Shown piece by piece: positions 1-9,675 of a DNA stretch of 39,041 nucleotides (position 1 is its first letter; each line of letters begins with the position of its first letter). Made by a program: the position numbers and the translations under genes. The stretch comes from Candidatus Dojkabacteria bacterium (GTDB lineage Bacteria > Patescibacteriota > Dojkabacteria > J137). The stretch is from NCBI GenBank assembly GCA_937944235.1, contig CALDYZ010000031.1, positions 1-39,041 of the forward strand, in the 5' to 3' direction. The notes under the pieces are model-generated. The model had not been told where the DNA came from and made no database searches. It worked only from the letters and a program-made list of their open reading frames with translations.

Positions 1-2
1 AC

Positions 3-1994
3 TCAGGAGGTGTTGTAGTTAATGAGTGTACTACTGATTCGACAGCAGGTAGCGGTTTTTATTGTGATGCAGGAATAAAAAGGCCACAAAAGGATGTAGG
101 AGGGAGTTGTAACAGAGACGCTATGTGTAAATCAGGCTTAATTTGTTTATTGTTTGGATGTAGAGTACCTGTATCTGATTCTAATCCTAATCCTCCAGGT
201 TCATGCGCTACACCAGATGGAAGAAGGGTTGCTAATGGACAATTTTATTGTATTCCTGGCGCACCTGTTAATGGAAGTGCAAGGCTTTGTAGTAATGGAG
301 TCCTAGGTGAACCAACAATAGCAGATGCATGTGCTCCACAGATAGGTTCGAGCAACTCATGCGCAAATATAAATACTTTTAGTGGAGGTGAGCCTAGTAG
401 AGGTAGGTTTGTAGGATGCAGTGGCAATTTGAATTGTTTTTGTCCTCATAGAAGTAATTCTCCTGGGAGCTTATTTTCATCTAATGATCAAAATGTTTCT
501 CCAATATGCGTAGATGATCCTGGGAACGATTCATGCGGTGCAGGGCCAAGGTCAATAATACCACCACCTCCACCTTCATTGCCACCACCGCCACAATCAC
601 CACCGCCACAATCATCGCCGCCACCACCACCGCCACCTCCTCCAAATCCATATTGTGGCGATGCAGTGTGTCATACAGATGAAAGGTGTGAAAGAGTCTC
701 ACCGGGTTCAAGTACTTACAGAGCATGTACCAGTATAGGTTCAGCTCCAACTGGACCAATAGTCAGTGATTGTTATGGAATAAACTTCAACCAACCTGTA
801 GCTGCAACAACATGCAAATATTGTGGAGATGGAATATTTACACCAGGCAGTGAACAATGCGATCCAACAGCACCACCAGGCAATGGAAACAATCCAAGTA
901 ACTGTAACTCGAACTGTCAATTAATAACAATATCACAAACTTGTATAGACCTAGAAGAGAATGGACCAGATCCCATAGCATCAGGAGCAGGAAATATAGT
1001 ACAATATATATTGACATATCAAAATCCAGCAACAACAAATCCATATCCAAACATTAGGTTAGCAGTAGGAACGTTTAGTAGTCCAGTAGGAAGAGATGCA
1101 CTAAACACATCACAATCACTAGTAGCACCATCGACAACACCAGTATTTAACAGTCTAACAAATCAATGGACGTACACATTTATATGGGAGGCAACTTCAC
1201 CTACGAATATACCAGTAGCCAATGGAACATATGATGTTAGAGTATACTTAGATGGGACAGCAGCAGGAATAATATCAACACCAACACAATGTCTAGAAAC
1301 GATCACAGTACAATCAACTGCACCACAAAGTCCATTGTTTACAATAATAAAGAATTCATCATTGATCTGTCTAGATAATGGGGATGCAAGAATAAGTTAT
1401 ACGATAAACGTAGGAAACATAGGACCAGTCAATGGTACAATAGATTTTGTTATAGATGATTTAGATGTAAGTTTAGTAGGAGCAGGAATAACACCAACAA
1501 ACATAAACCCTGGGTATGGAACATACGACTCATCTTTAGGAATAATAACATGGACAGGCACAGTAGCAGACAGAACATATGCGCCCAATCAATCGAGGAA
1601 CTTTACATATACAATAACAATACCAGCAGAAGATTTACTGTTGTTTTATAACCTAGGAGTAGAGAACTTAGCCACAATGCAGTACGATACGCCATCAACT
1701 AACGATATATCGGTAAGTTACCAACTATTGACAGACATTACATGTAGAATAAATGGAATACCGATAACAAACATAGATAAAAATTTGAAGACGATATTAT
1801 TAGGATGTTTAGTAATCATGATGGGAGTATTTATATTTTTAACAGAAGCAGGAAGGAGGTCATCAGTTTTGTTTTATAATCTAACTGTAAACAATACAAT
1901 AGAAATGATGAAGGGTTTAATTATCCCAGGATATAAATATCAAGCAGGAATTGAAAAAGTTTTTAAGAAAAAATTTGATAAGCAAAATCAGTAA
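3..1994 (+). CDS. Cys-rich, Pro-rich surface protein with Myxococcus-type Cys repeat (CGDGIxTPGSEQCD), DUF11-like domain and C-terminal TM; 5' end truncated by window edge
   Basis: Frame 3 is open from base 3 through the listed ATG at 123; CGDAVC.. and CGDGIFTPGSEQCDP motifs, polyproline linker, hydrophobic segment TILLGCLVIMMGVFIFLT near the C-terminus followed by a basic tail. Confidence 0.75.
   Translation, partial: SGGVVVNECTTDSTAGSGFYCDAGIKRPQKDVGGSCNRDAMCKSGLICLLFGCRVPVSDSNPNPPGSCATPDGRRVANGQFYCIPGAPVNGSARLCSNGVLGEPTIADACAPQIGSSNSCANINTFSGGEPSRGRFVGCSGNLNCFCPHRSNSPGSLFSSNDQNVSPICVDDPGNDSCGAGPRSIIPPPPPSLPPPPQSPPPQSSPPPPPPPPPNPYCGDAVCHTDERCERVSPGSSTYRACTSIGSAPTGPIVSDCYGINFNQPVAATTCKYCGDGIFTPGSEQCDPTAPPGNGNNPSNCNSNCQLITISQTCIDLEENGPDPIASGAGNIVQYILTYQNPATTNPYPNIRLAVGTFSSPVGRDALNTSQSLVAPSTTPVFNSLTNQWTYTFIWEATSPTNIPVANGTYDVRVYLDGTAAGIISTPTQCLETITVQSTAPQSPLFTIIKNSSLICLDNGDARISYTINVGNIGPVNGTIDFVIDDLDVSLVGAGITPTNINPGYGTYDSSLGIITWTGTVADRTYAPNQSRNFTYTITIPAEDLLLFYNLGVENLATMQYDTPSTNDISVSYQLLTDITCRINGIPITNIDKNLKTILLGCLVIMMGVFIFLTEAGRRSSVLFYNLTVNNTIEMMKGLIIPGYKYQAGIEKVFKKKFDKQNQ
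559..650 (+). repeat. Low-complexity (CCA/CCG/CCT)n proline-codon tract encoding PPPPPSLPPPPQSPPPQSSPPPPPPPPPNP
   Basis: Direct reading of sequence. Confidence 0.9.
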
Positions 1995-2166
1995 TAAAGA
2001 TCGTTGATCCCAAGCTAACTCTCACAACAAGGATGGACTCATCTAAAGACAAAACTTGATATATGTTTAATGACAGAGGAAGTATGATTTCTAGTTAGTA
2101 GTTGCTTTTACTAGATTTCGTTCATAAACTCTTTGTTCATTGGTTCATTTTTGTTATCATTATCTT

Positions 2167-3744
2167 ATGATAACCTATACAAATAAACTTACAAAACTAT
2201 TTGAAAAATTTCCATTTTTTTATTCACCATATGTCTTGCCTGATGTTCATATTACCGGAATAGCAATAGACAGTCGTAAGGTTTTGCCTGGTAATTTGTT
2301 TGTAGCGATGAGAGGGCACACTACAGATGGGCACAAATACATAAAGAATGCAGTAGATAAGGGGGCTGCTGCTGTAGTGGGAGAATATGCATCTGATGAA
2401 TTATCTGTACCATTCATAAAAGTTGAGAATTCAAGACAAGCTCTGACGCACTTAGCAGCTGCGTTTTATGGATATCCTGGAAATAACCTAACAGTTATTG
2501 GCGTAACCGGTACTGATGGAAAAACGACAACCAGTCACTTAATCTATAATATTTTACTTGAGGCAGGACACAAAGTTGGGATGATTAGTACCGTAAATGC
2601 GATTATAGGTGATGAAATAATTGACACAGGTTTTCATGTCACAACGCCTGACGCTCATGACGTACAATTATATTTAGCTAGAATGGTTGATAAAGGGGTA
2701 AAATATGTTGTTCTAGAAACTACCTCTCATGGTCTAGCACAGTATCGAACAGACGCTGCTGAATACGATATTGGAGTTGTAACGAATATAACACATGAAC
2801 ATTTAGATGAACATGGTAGCTATGAAAATTATCGCGCTGCTAAAGGTCGATTGTTTACGCTTCTTTCTGAAACCCCATCTAAGCCTCACGGCAACATTCG
2901 TTTGGGTGTTCTTAACTATGATGATACATTATCATATGAGTATCTACATCAAATTACCTCAACCGCTCAAATTTCTTATGGTCTTGATCCTAAAGCAGAT
3001 ATTCGTGCTGAAAAAATAATATTTAGTCCTAATGGAATCACATTCCATGCCATTTCTAAGGATTTTAATGTGCAGGTAAAAAGCACACTTGTGGGGAACT
3101 ATAATGTTTGTAACTGTTTAGCTGCTATTAGTGCTACTGTTAATGGAATTGGTATTTCACCTGAAATTGCAGCAAGAGGTATATCAAATTTAGTTGGTAT
3201 TCCTGGTAGAATGGAACGAATCAATATGGGGCAAAATTTTACTGCAATTGTAGACTTTGCGCATACTCCGAATGCCTTGAAAGTTACTTTAGAGACAGCA
3301 AGAAAGATGACTAATAAAAGAGTGATTGTAGTTTTTGGCTCAGCTGGCCTGCGGGACAAAGCAAAACGCCGAATGATGTCAGAGGTTGCGGTAGATCTTG
3401 CGGACGTTTCAATCTTAACTGCCGAAGACCCACGCACCGAGTCTTTAAATGAAATTCTTGCAGAGATGGCTGCTGGAGCAGAGTCTCGTGGTGGTGTTAA
3501 AGGACAATCATTTTATATTATTCGAGACAGAGGAGAAGCAATTCGTTTTGCTGTTAAATTGGCACAAGAAGGTGACATAGTTCTGGCCTGTGGCAAAGGA
3601 CACGAGCAATCAATGTGCTTTGGTATAACGGAATATTTATGGGATGATCGAGTGGCTATGCGAGCAGCACTTTCAGATTTATTGAGAGTGCCAGGTCCGT
3701 CAATGCCATATTTGCCCACTCAAGATGGTATTTATGTAGATTGA
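2167..3744 (+). CDS. murE: UDP-N-acetylmuramyl-tripeptide synthetase (MurE-type Mur ligase)
   Basis: P-loop GVTGTDGKTTTSHL, ETTSHGL, TNITHEHLDEHGSYENYRAAKGRLF, EDPRTE motif, CGKGHEQ; ORF track starts at TTG 2140 but ATG 2167 is more likely. Confidence 0.9.
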   Translation: MITYTNKLTKLFEKFPFFYSPYVLPDVHITGIAIDSRKVLPGNLFVAMRGHTTDGHKYIKNAVDKGAAAVVGEYASDELSVPFIKVENSRQALTHLAAAFYGYPGNNLTVIGVTGTDGKTTTSHLIYNILLEAGHKVGMISTVNAIIGDEIIDTGFHVTTPDAHDVQLYLARMVDKGVKYVVLETTSHGLAQYRTDAAEYDIGVVTNITHEHLDEHGSYENYRAAKGRLFTLLSETPSKPHGNIRLGVLNYDDTLSYEYLHQITSTAQISYGLDPKADIRAEKIIFSPNGITFHAISKDFNVQVKSTLVGNYNVCNCLAAISATVNGIGISPEIAARGISNLVGIPGRMERINMGQNFTAIVDFAHTPNALKVTLETARKMTNKRVIVVFGSAGLRDKAKRRMMSEVAVDLADVSILTAEDPRTESLNEILAEMAAGAESRGGVKGQSFYIIRDRGEAIRFAVKLAQEGDIVLACGKGHEQSMCFGITEYLWDDRVAMRAALSDLLRVPGPSMPYLPTQDGIYVD

Positions 3745-4026
3745 TATATTTATAACTTCAGTTATAAAGAGAATACTAATTTATCACATAATTATCTAAT
3801 TAAATAAATGCTTATCTCATCACGATTACTTGATAGAGATCTTATTAAAGCTAGTTTAATTTTTAAAACTTGATTTTTTTAAAAATGCTCAATTCATGGA
3901 TAGATAAAATGTAAGATGTTGTGATATTTGAAAAAGATTGTTTAGCTATGTTGGAAGAACTTAAGTAAATATGATAAACAAACAGTACAAATTTTAGTGA
4001 TACCATTATTTAAAACTTAAACTTAA

Positions 4027-4161
4027 ATGAAGAAAAAGTTCATTAAACAAGGGATGATTGATGTATACAAAGTTAAAGATAAGTTATCTGCTAAATTTTG
4101 TAAGAGAATAAATTTTGGTAATGCCTCTTGTCCTGCTATTCTGTGTAAAAAACTGGTTTAG
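4027..4161 (+). CDS. Very short hypothetical ORF (44 aa) in an otherwise non-coding gap; possibly spurious
   Basis: ATG..TAG open frame MKKKFIKQGMIDVYKVKDKLSAKFCKRINFGNASCPAILCKKLV. Confidence 0.2.
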   Translation: MKKKFIKQGMIDVYKVKDKLSAKFCKRINFGNASCPAILCKKLV

Positions 4162-4261
4162 TCACACTGGCAGTGATATTAAATTTGCATAAAAAACTCA
4201 GGATATTTTTAGCAAGCTTGGCTAAATAGCTTAATTTTTTTATAAGTCAAAAATTTATTTT

Positions 4262-5686
4262 TTAGCAAAAATTGTGTATATATTTGTCAATATCGAACTT
4301 TCTTCTTAAACCCTCATAGCTCATGTATCTTAGGTTTCCAAATATAGGTCTTTCAAACCAAGGTCTATCATGTATACCTACTATACTCCACATAATTCCA
4401 GTATAACCATTTGAATCTGTTCCATCTAGTTCATACATATCGTTTAATTTTATAGCGTATTCAATTGCACTTTCAACATCTGGAGTCCATTCTAAAATTT
4501 TCTTTGCCCAGTACATTCGCATGTAACCATGCATTTTCCCAGTTGTTATCATTTCGTTTTGACAAGCGTTCCATGCTTCATCATGGGTTCTTGCACTTTC
4601 TAGTTGATCAAATCCGTAAATATATTCTCTTTTATCGTACTTGTGTTTTTCTATATTTTTTTTTGACCAATCTTTGGCGCAATTTTTATTGTTATAGTTT
4701 GGATTGTAAAAACAAAAATTGTCGGCTAATTCTCTTCTGACGATTATTTCTTCTAAAAAGGCTAGTACTGATCTTTTTTCTTCAGAAAAATTTTTGTTTT
4801 CTGGTTTTATTAAGTCAGTAAAATCAATATTCATTCCAAATTTATTAGCTATTGAGACGCAATTTAAGACTACTCTTAGTGAGCTAATTTGTCCAAAGTG
4901 CAAGTATGGACTAAGACCGGATTGAGCTTGTATTGTTGGATTGTTTTTTAATTCTAAGTACTTAAATATCTTGTTATTCAAAAATTCATTCATTACGTCA
5001 TTTGCAGTTTTGTAGCCCGATATAGGTAAATTTTGAATACGGTTTGGATAAAATTTTTTTACAATATTTTCTATTTTTTCCCAATCATTATTGTTATTTA
5101 CATTACGAAAATTAGGAAAATCATCAGTAAAGTCATCAACCACAAATTTATCCAGTAATTTCACTATTTTAGGTCTGAATGTAGATGCCTGATATTCTTC
5201 TTTTGTAGATGATATCCAAACAGGCACAATATTTCTAGAATCTACCTCATATACTGGAAGATTTGTTAGTTGACCGATGTTTTCATTAAGATTTCTAGGG
5301 CCTTTTAATACGTGACAATCCAAATAAATTGAGTCAGGTCTATATTTTAGCGCCTCTTTTGATATCTGATCTGATTTATTTATTTGATCGATTATATTTA
5401 CAATAAATTGTACTCCTAAGTTGTTGAGTATTTTTTCGATAGATTTTAAATTATCTATCATCCACAGTATTTGATTTTGTGATCTCAATTTTATATCTGT
5501 ATAGAGATTAAAAATAACTATTGGAACTAAATTTTTGTTTTTTGCGTGTAAAAGTAGTGCTTTAATACCGTAATTATCATTTACCCTTTGTTCTCTAGAC
5601 ATTATATATATGACAGATTTAGGGTTGATAGGGTATGAACAGTTATTGATTTTTCGTATTCTAAGTTTAAAATTAAACTCACTCAT
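4262..5686 (-). CDS. phr: Class II CPD deoxyribodipyrimidine photolyase
   Basis: MSREQRVNDNYG, RRELADNFCFYNPNY, HGYMRMYWAKKILEWT, LDGTDSNGYTGIMWSIVGIHDRPWFERPIFGNLRYMSYEGLRRKF: class II photolyase signatures. Confidence 0.93.
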   Translation of the reverse strand: MSEFNFKLRIRKINNCSYPINPKSVIYIMSREQRVNDNYGIKALLLHAKNKNLVPIVIFNLYTDIKLRSQNQILWMIDNLKSIEKILNNLGVQFIVNIIDQINKSDQISKEALKYRPDSIYLDCHVLKGPRNLNENIGQLTNLPVYEVDSRNIVPVWISSTKEEYQASTFRPKIVKLLDKFVVDDFTDDFPNFRNVNNNNDWEKIENIVKKFYPNRIQNLPISGYKTANDVMNEFLNNKIFKYLELKNNPTIQAQSGLSPYLHFGQISSLRVVLNCVSIANKFGMNIDFTDLIKPENKNFSEEKRSVLAFLEEIIVRRELADNFCFYNPNYNNKNCAKDWSKKNIEKHKYDKREYIYGFDQLESARTHDEAWNACQNEMITTGKMHGYMRMYWAKKILEWTPDVESAIEYAIKLNDMYELDGTDSNGYTGIMWSIVGIHDRPWFERPIFGNLRYMSYEGLRRKFDIDKYIHNFC

Positions 5687-6303
5687 AAAGTACCATTTCT
5701 TTTTTTTGTAAAGAAAATCATCAAAGCCCAGAAACTACTGAAAATTATAAATATACCAATTAAGGATATAGCAGCACCAAAAACATCTTCTCCTAAAGAT
5801 GAAATAAAACCCATTAATAATCCAAACAATATCATACATAAACTCATTATGGTATCGTATGCGGCATAGCTCATCCCTTCATGGCCTTTTGGAAGATGTT
5901 TGGCAAATAACTTACGCCAATTAACAATATTCAAAGCACCTCCAAGTCCAACTAAGAACATACCTATGTAGTAAAGAATAGGAGTTGTTATGATTGGTAA
6001 AAGTACGTAAGGTAATCCCATCAAGACGTTACCCAAACTCAAAAACATTATGTCGTCTTTATCTGTTTTTAATTTGTCAGCAACGTAACCTATAGGAATT
6101 TGAAAAAAACCCTTTGCAAAGTTAAAACAAGCAACTCCAATGCCTACTATTTCTAATGTAGAATCTCCAAATTTTGTAGATAGATATATTCCTATAAATG
6201 ATGTGATTACAATGTATAGCCCCCAGGTAAAAACATCAGACATTGTTAAAAACCAAAGAATTTTATTTAATCCAATGTTTTTTATATTAAAAATTTTACT
6301 CAT
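5683..6303 (-). CDS. MFS-like membrane protein, about 6 TM (half-size)
   Basis: Hydrophobic segments with MFS-like loop GYVADKLKTDKDD; stop overlaps photolyase ATG (ATGA), implying translational coupling. Confidence 0.7.
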   Translation of the reverse strand: MSKIFNIKNIGLNKILWFLTMSDVFTWGLYIVITSFIGIYLSTKFGDSTLEIVGIGVACFNFAKGFFQIPIGYVADKLKTDKDDIMFLSLGNVLMGLPYVLLPIITTPILYYIGMFLVGLGGALNIVNWRKLFAKHLPKGHEGMSYAAYDTIMSLCMILFGLLMGFISSLGEDVFGAAISLIGIFIIFSSFWALMIFFTKKRNGTL

Positions 6304-6550
6304 AATTCACAAATCGCAATGATGTAACTACACATTTTAGATCAAAAATATTTTAACACAATTAATTTCATTTATTCACCTGTGAATTCTTTTATTATCA
6401 CAAGATCAAAAATGCAGTAACTAAAAAAATAACTTTTCTATTGCAATTTATATCAATTTTAAACTTCGACAATTAATTTTTAATCATCTGAGCTTAGTTG
6501 TGAATGCAAAAACTATTTATTGATATAATTGTTTTAATATATAGATTTTT

Positions 6551-7114
6551 ATGGATCAGTCTTTAGTACCAACAGATATATCAAAACATTTGTCTAAAGA
6601 ATTTTTATCTAATTTTTACTCTGAAAATGTAAATAGGATCTATAAATTCTTCCTTTACAAAGTAGGTATAAAGCACGTTGCGGAAGACTTAACATCCGAA
6701 ACTTTTATGATGTTCGTAGAGCATTTTAAGAAGAATTCTAATACTATTAACAATTTACAAGGATTTTTGTTTGGTATAGCCAACAATGTTTTTAAAAAGT
6801 ATTTGCAAGACAAGTACAAAAAAGAGTTTTTAATCTCAAGTTTTTTTGATGATGAGATTAATTTTGTCGAACATTTTGTAGAAGAAGATTTGCAAAGTAA
6901 ATCATACGAAGAAATTCTGATTAAATTTTTACCTAGAATACCAAAGAAACAAAGACAAATTTTGTCTATGAGATTTTTAGATAAATTGAGTTTATCTGAG
7001 ATAGCAAAATTATTAAATAAAAATATGAACTATGTAAAAACTACTCAAAAAAGGGCATTTACGAGTATTAGACGAGCCATAGAGCTTGACAGAGGTACAC
7101 TCAATGATTACTAA
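6551..7114 (+). CDS. RNA polymerase sigma factor, ECF (sigma-70 family)
   Basis: Region 2 VAEDLTSETFMMFVEHF; region 4 LPRIPKKQRQILSMRFLDKLSLSEIAKLLNKNMNYVKTTQKRAFTSIRRAI. Confidence 0.88.
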   Translation: MDQSLVPTDISKHLSKEFLSNFYSENVNRIYKFFLYKVGIKHVAEDLTSETFMMFVEHFKKNSNTINNLQGFLFGIANNVFKKYLQDKYKKEFLISSFFDDEINFVEHFVEEDLQSKSYEEILIKFLPRIPKKQRQILSMRFLDKLSLSEIAKLLNKNMNYVKTTQKRAFTSIRRAIELDRGTLNDY

Positions 7115-7136
7115 ATAATTGAAGCATTTACTAATT

Positions 7137-8312
7137 ATGATGAGTAAATATACAAAAGAAGAAAAAGAATTTTTGCAGTCAATAGATATGCAACATGTAT
7201 CTATTGATAAGAGATTTAGCGAGAATTTACGAAAAAAATTTATAAAAAAATACTTAAAAGAGGTTCTAAATAAAAAAGATAAGTTCACCTTGATAAGTTA
7301 TTTTATGTATGGAGGTTTTACAACTCTTTTGATAATTGTATTTTCACTATTAATGTACTTTACCACTAATATTAAAAACATAAATATAAATCAAGAATCT
7401 AGTAACTTGATAAAATCTGAAAACATAAATAACAAAACACAATCAACTAATGAAGGTTTAAATATTTCGTTTTATGCTCCTATTGAAAAATATTCAGACG
7501 TAGTACATTACATAGATACACTGCATTCAATTCACAATATAGAAGTTTTAAGAAAAAAACTCTTGGATTTTTATTTATATAAAAACGAATTACAACCTAT
7601 TTCATATTCTATATCGAATAATTCTCTAATTGTCAATGTTAGTGCAAAATTTAATCAAAATATTATATGTTTAGAGGACAACATAGATTATCAATTTACA
7701 CTATTAATAAAAGATGAATTGTATTTAGAACATTTACAAACAAATGAAGATAACATATTGAGTGTTTCTAAACTTGATTCAGATTTTTTTTACTTGAATG
7801 AAAAGTATAAGTACGACACTAAATTCCTAAAGATAAAAAATAGTATAAACTCTTTTGGAGAATTCAGAAAAGCTCCGTTATCATATCTAAAGTCAATAGA
7901 TTTTAAGTATAGTATAGAGGACATAGAGAAAATTATTAAACCTACAACATTTGTACAAGACTCTTTGGTCACCCTAGAAATAGACAAAGTTTATGAGTGT
8001 GTGAGTGATAAACAGCATAAGTACAAATTATCTTTGCTTTGGGACATAGATAAAAATATCATCAAAAAAATATTCTATAGAACAGTTACAGAAAATCAAC
8101 AAGAAGAAATGAATTTATTGACTTTAGAAATTGAGGATGAAATTATTAATGATGAAGGTTTATCAGATTTAGTTTATGGGAGTGCTTTGGTAAATTTTGA
8201 TACTATGGAAGAATCATCAGTGTTAGGTATGTTTACTATTATTGAAAATATGAGAAGCGAGTTAACAAAGAAATATTTAAAATTAATCTTAGGTTCTGAA
8301 TCTATCAGATAG
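7137..8312 (+). CDS. Membrane protein with N-terminal cytoplasmic region, one TM and large extracytoplasmic domain; candidate anti-sigma partner
   Basis: Immediately downstream of the ECF sigma gene; single TM YFMYGGFTTLLIIVFSLLMYFTT; ORF track uses TTG 7119, ATG 7137/7140 more likely. Confidence 0.6.
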   Translation: MMSKYTKEEKEFLQSIDMQHVSIDKRFSENLRKKFIKKYLKEVLNKKDKFTLISYFMYGGFTTLLIIVFSLLMYFTTNIKNININQESSNLIKSENINNKTQSTNEGLNISFYAPIEKYSDVVHYIDTLHSIHNIEVLRKKLLDFYLYKNELQPISYSISNNSLIVNVSAKFNQNIICLEDNIDYQFTLLIKDELYLEHLQTNEDNILSVSKLDSDFFYLNEKYKYDTKFLKIKNSINSFGEFRKAPLSYLKSIDFKYSIEDIEKIIKPTTFVQDSLVTLEIDKVYECVSDKQHKYKLSLLWDIDKNIIKKIFYRTVTENQQEEMNLLTLEIEDEIINDEGLSDLVYGSALVNFDTMEESSVLGMFTIIENMRSELTKKYLKLILGSESIR

Positions 8313-8491
8313 TTTTTGTAACTCGATAGTTCTGATCTATAAATCTAATTGATAACATAATACATTTTTTCGCTGAATGGTTTACCAAAATGTGAATTAT
8401 GTTGCTGCTTCATCAAGGTCGGTGTTTCTGTCAACATGATTGTTAGTTCAAAAATTGTAGTATAATGTGTATTCAAATTTAAAGTTACAAT

Positions 8492-9328
8492 ATGATTGAA
8501 GCTTTTTTGATAGGTATTATTCAAGGTTTAACAGAGTTTATTCCTATATCAAGTTCTGCTCATGTATATTTATTACCAAAAATTTTTGGATTTAGTTCTC
8601 CAAGCACTGATTTTATTATAGCTACACATTTAGGTACGTTATTAGCTTTAATTATCTACTTCAGAAAAAAATTAAGAACTTATTTTTTATCATTACTTAA
8701 GCAAGTTTTAAAGAGAAAAATTAAGTTTAGAGACAGGGAAAACATAAATATTCTTAATCTAGTTTTTGTTGCAACCATACCAACCTTAGTTTTAGGTTTT
8801 TTACTAAATTTTTTTGTTGAAGATTTGTATGATGAAGTTTTAAAAGATAATAAAATTTCCTTGTTAGTAGTTGCAGTTCCTATGTTGCTTGTGGGTCTCT
8901 TTTTTTTATTTGAAAAAAGTTTGTTCAAGAAGAATAAAAAATCTATACAGGATATTAGACTTTTAGGTGCTTTACTGATTGGTTTTAGTCAATCTATTGC
9001 TTTCATAAGAGGTGTATCTAGGTCAGGCATTACTTTGCTAAGTGGGCAATTCGTTGGTATGAATAGAGTCTCTGCCGCTGAATTTAGTTTTCTAGTGAGT
9101 ATACCAGTTATTTTTGCTTCTATCTTGTTTTCCATTATTAATATAATTACTGCAAATAAGGATTTTGATCTCGGAATATGGTTAATTGGTATTATCTCTT
9201 CTTTTGTTGCTGGTTATGTAGCTATAGATTTCTTAATTAAATTCTTAAGGCACAAAAGCCTAAAAGTATTTGGCATTTACAGGATAATCGCTGGCTTGAT
9301 ATTAATATTACTTTATTTTATACAATAG
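8492..9328 (+). CDS. uppP: Undecaprenyl-diphosphatase (BacA/UppP)
   Basis: IIQGLTEFIPISSSAHVYLLPKIFGF; SIAFIRGVSRSGITLLSGQFVGMNRVSAAEFSFLVSIPVI. Confidence 0.95.
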   Translation: MIEAFLIGIIQGLTEFIPISSSAHVYLLPKIFGFSSPSTDFIIATHLGTLLALIIYFRKKLRTYFLSLLKQVLKRKIKFRDRENINILNLVFVATIPTLVLGFLLNFFVEDLYDEVLKDNKISLLVVAVPMLLVGLFFLFEKSLFKKNKKSIQDIRLLGALLIGFSQSIAFIRGVSRSGITLLSGQFVGMNRVSAAEFSFLVSIPVIFASILFSIINIITANKDFDLGIWLIGIISSFVAGYVAIDFLIKFLRHKSLKVFGIYRIIAGLILILLYFIQ

Positions 9329-9376
9329 GTTATTTTAATAACAGTACAGATTAAAAAAAACTTTAGTTCCTTGGGT

Positions 9377-9634
9377 TTAAGATTTAAAAATATACTTCAT
9401 TATAACGTAGTAAACTCCAGGAGTTAAAATAGCAGCCAGCACGATCGAGTCTATAATTCTTGCTAGAAACCCTACAAAACCACTTAAGTCGGTGAGATTT
9501 ATAGGAAAACCATAAAGGAACCCGCCCTTTACAGCTTCGATTATAGTAAAATGATAAACAATGGAAAAAACCATTGATATTATGAAGCTAAAAGTTCCAT
9601 ACTCTCTAACTTTAGGGTCTATATTATCAAACAT
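9377..9634 (-). CDS. Small hypothetical membrane protein
   Basis: 85-aa ORF with two hydrophobic segments. Confidence 0.55.
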   Translation of the reverse strand: MFDNIDPKVREYGTFSFIISMVFSIVYHFTIIEAVKGGFLYGFPINLTDLSGFVGFLARIIDSIVLAAILTPGVYYVIMKYIFKS

Positions 9635-9675
9635 AGTCTATAAAAATTAACTTTCAAGATAAGTTTCTAATTATT

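Noticed and set aside
481-1050. Antisense ORFs 245-427, 481-759, 838-1050 and similar shadow ORFs inside rpoB, rpoC, dnaG and murE
   Set aside because: Overlap strongly supported sense genes; composition-driven (for example the poly-Pro tract read in antisense), no recognisable domains.
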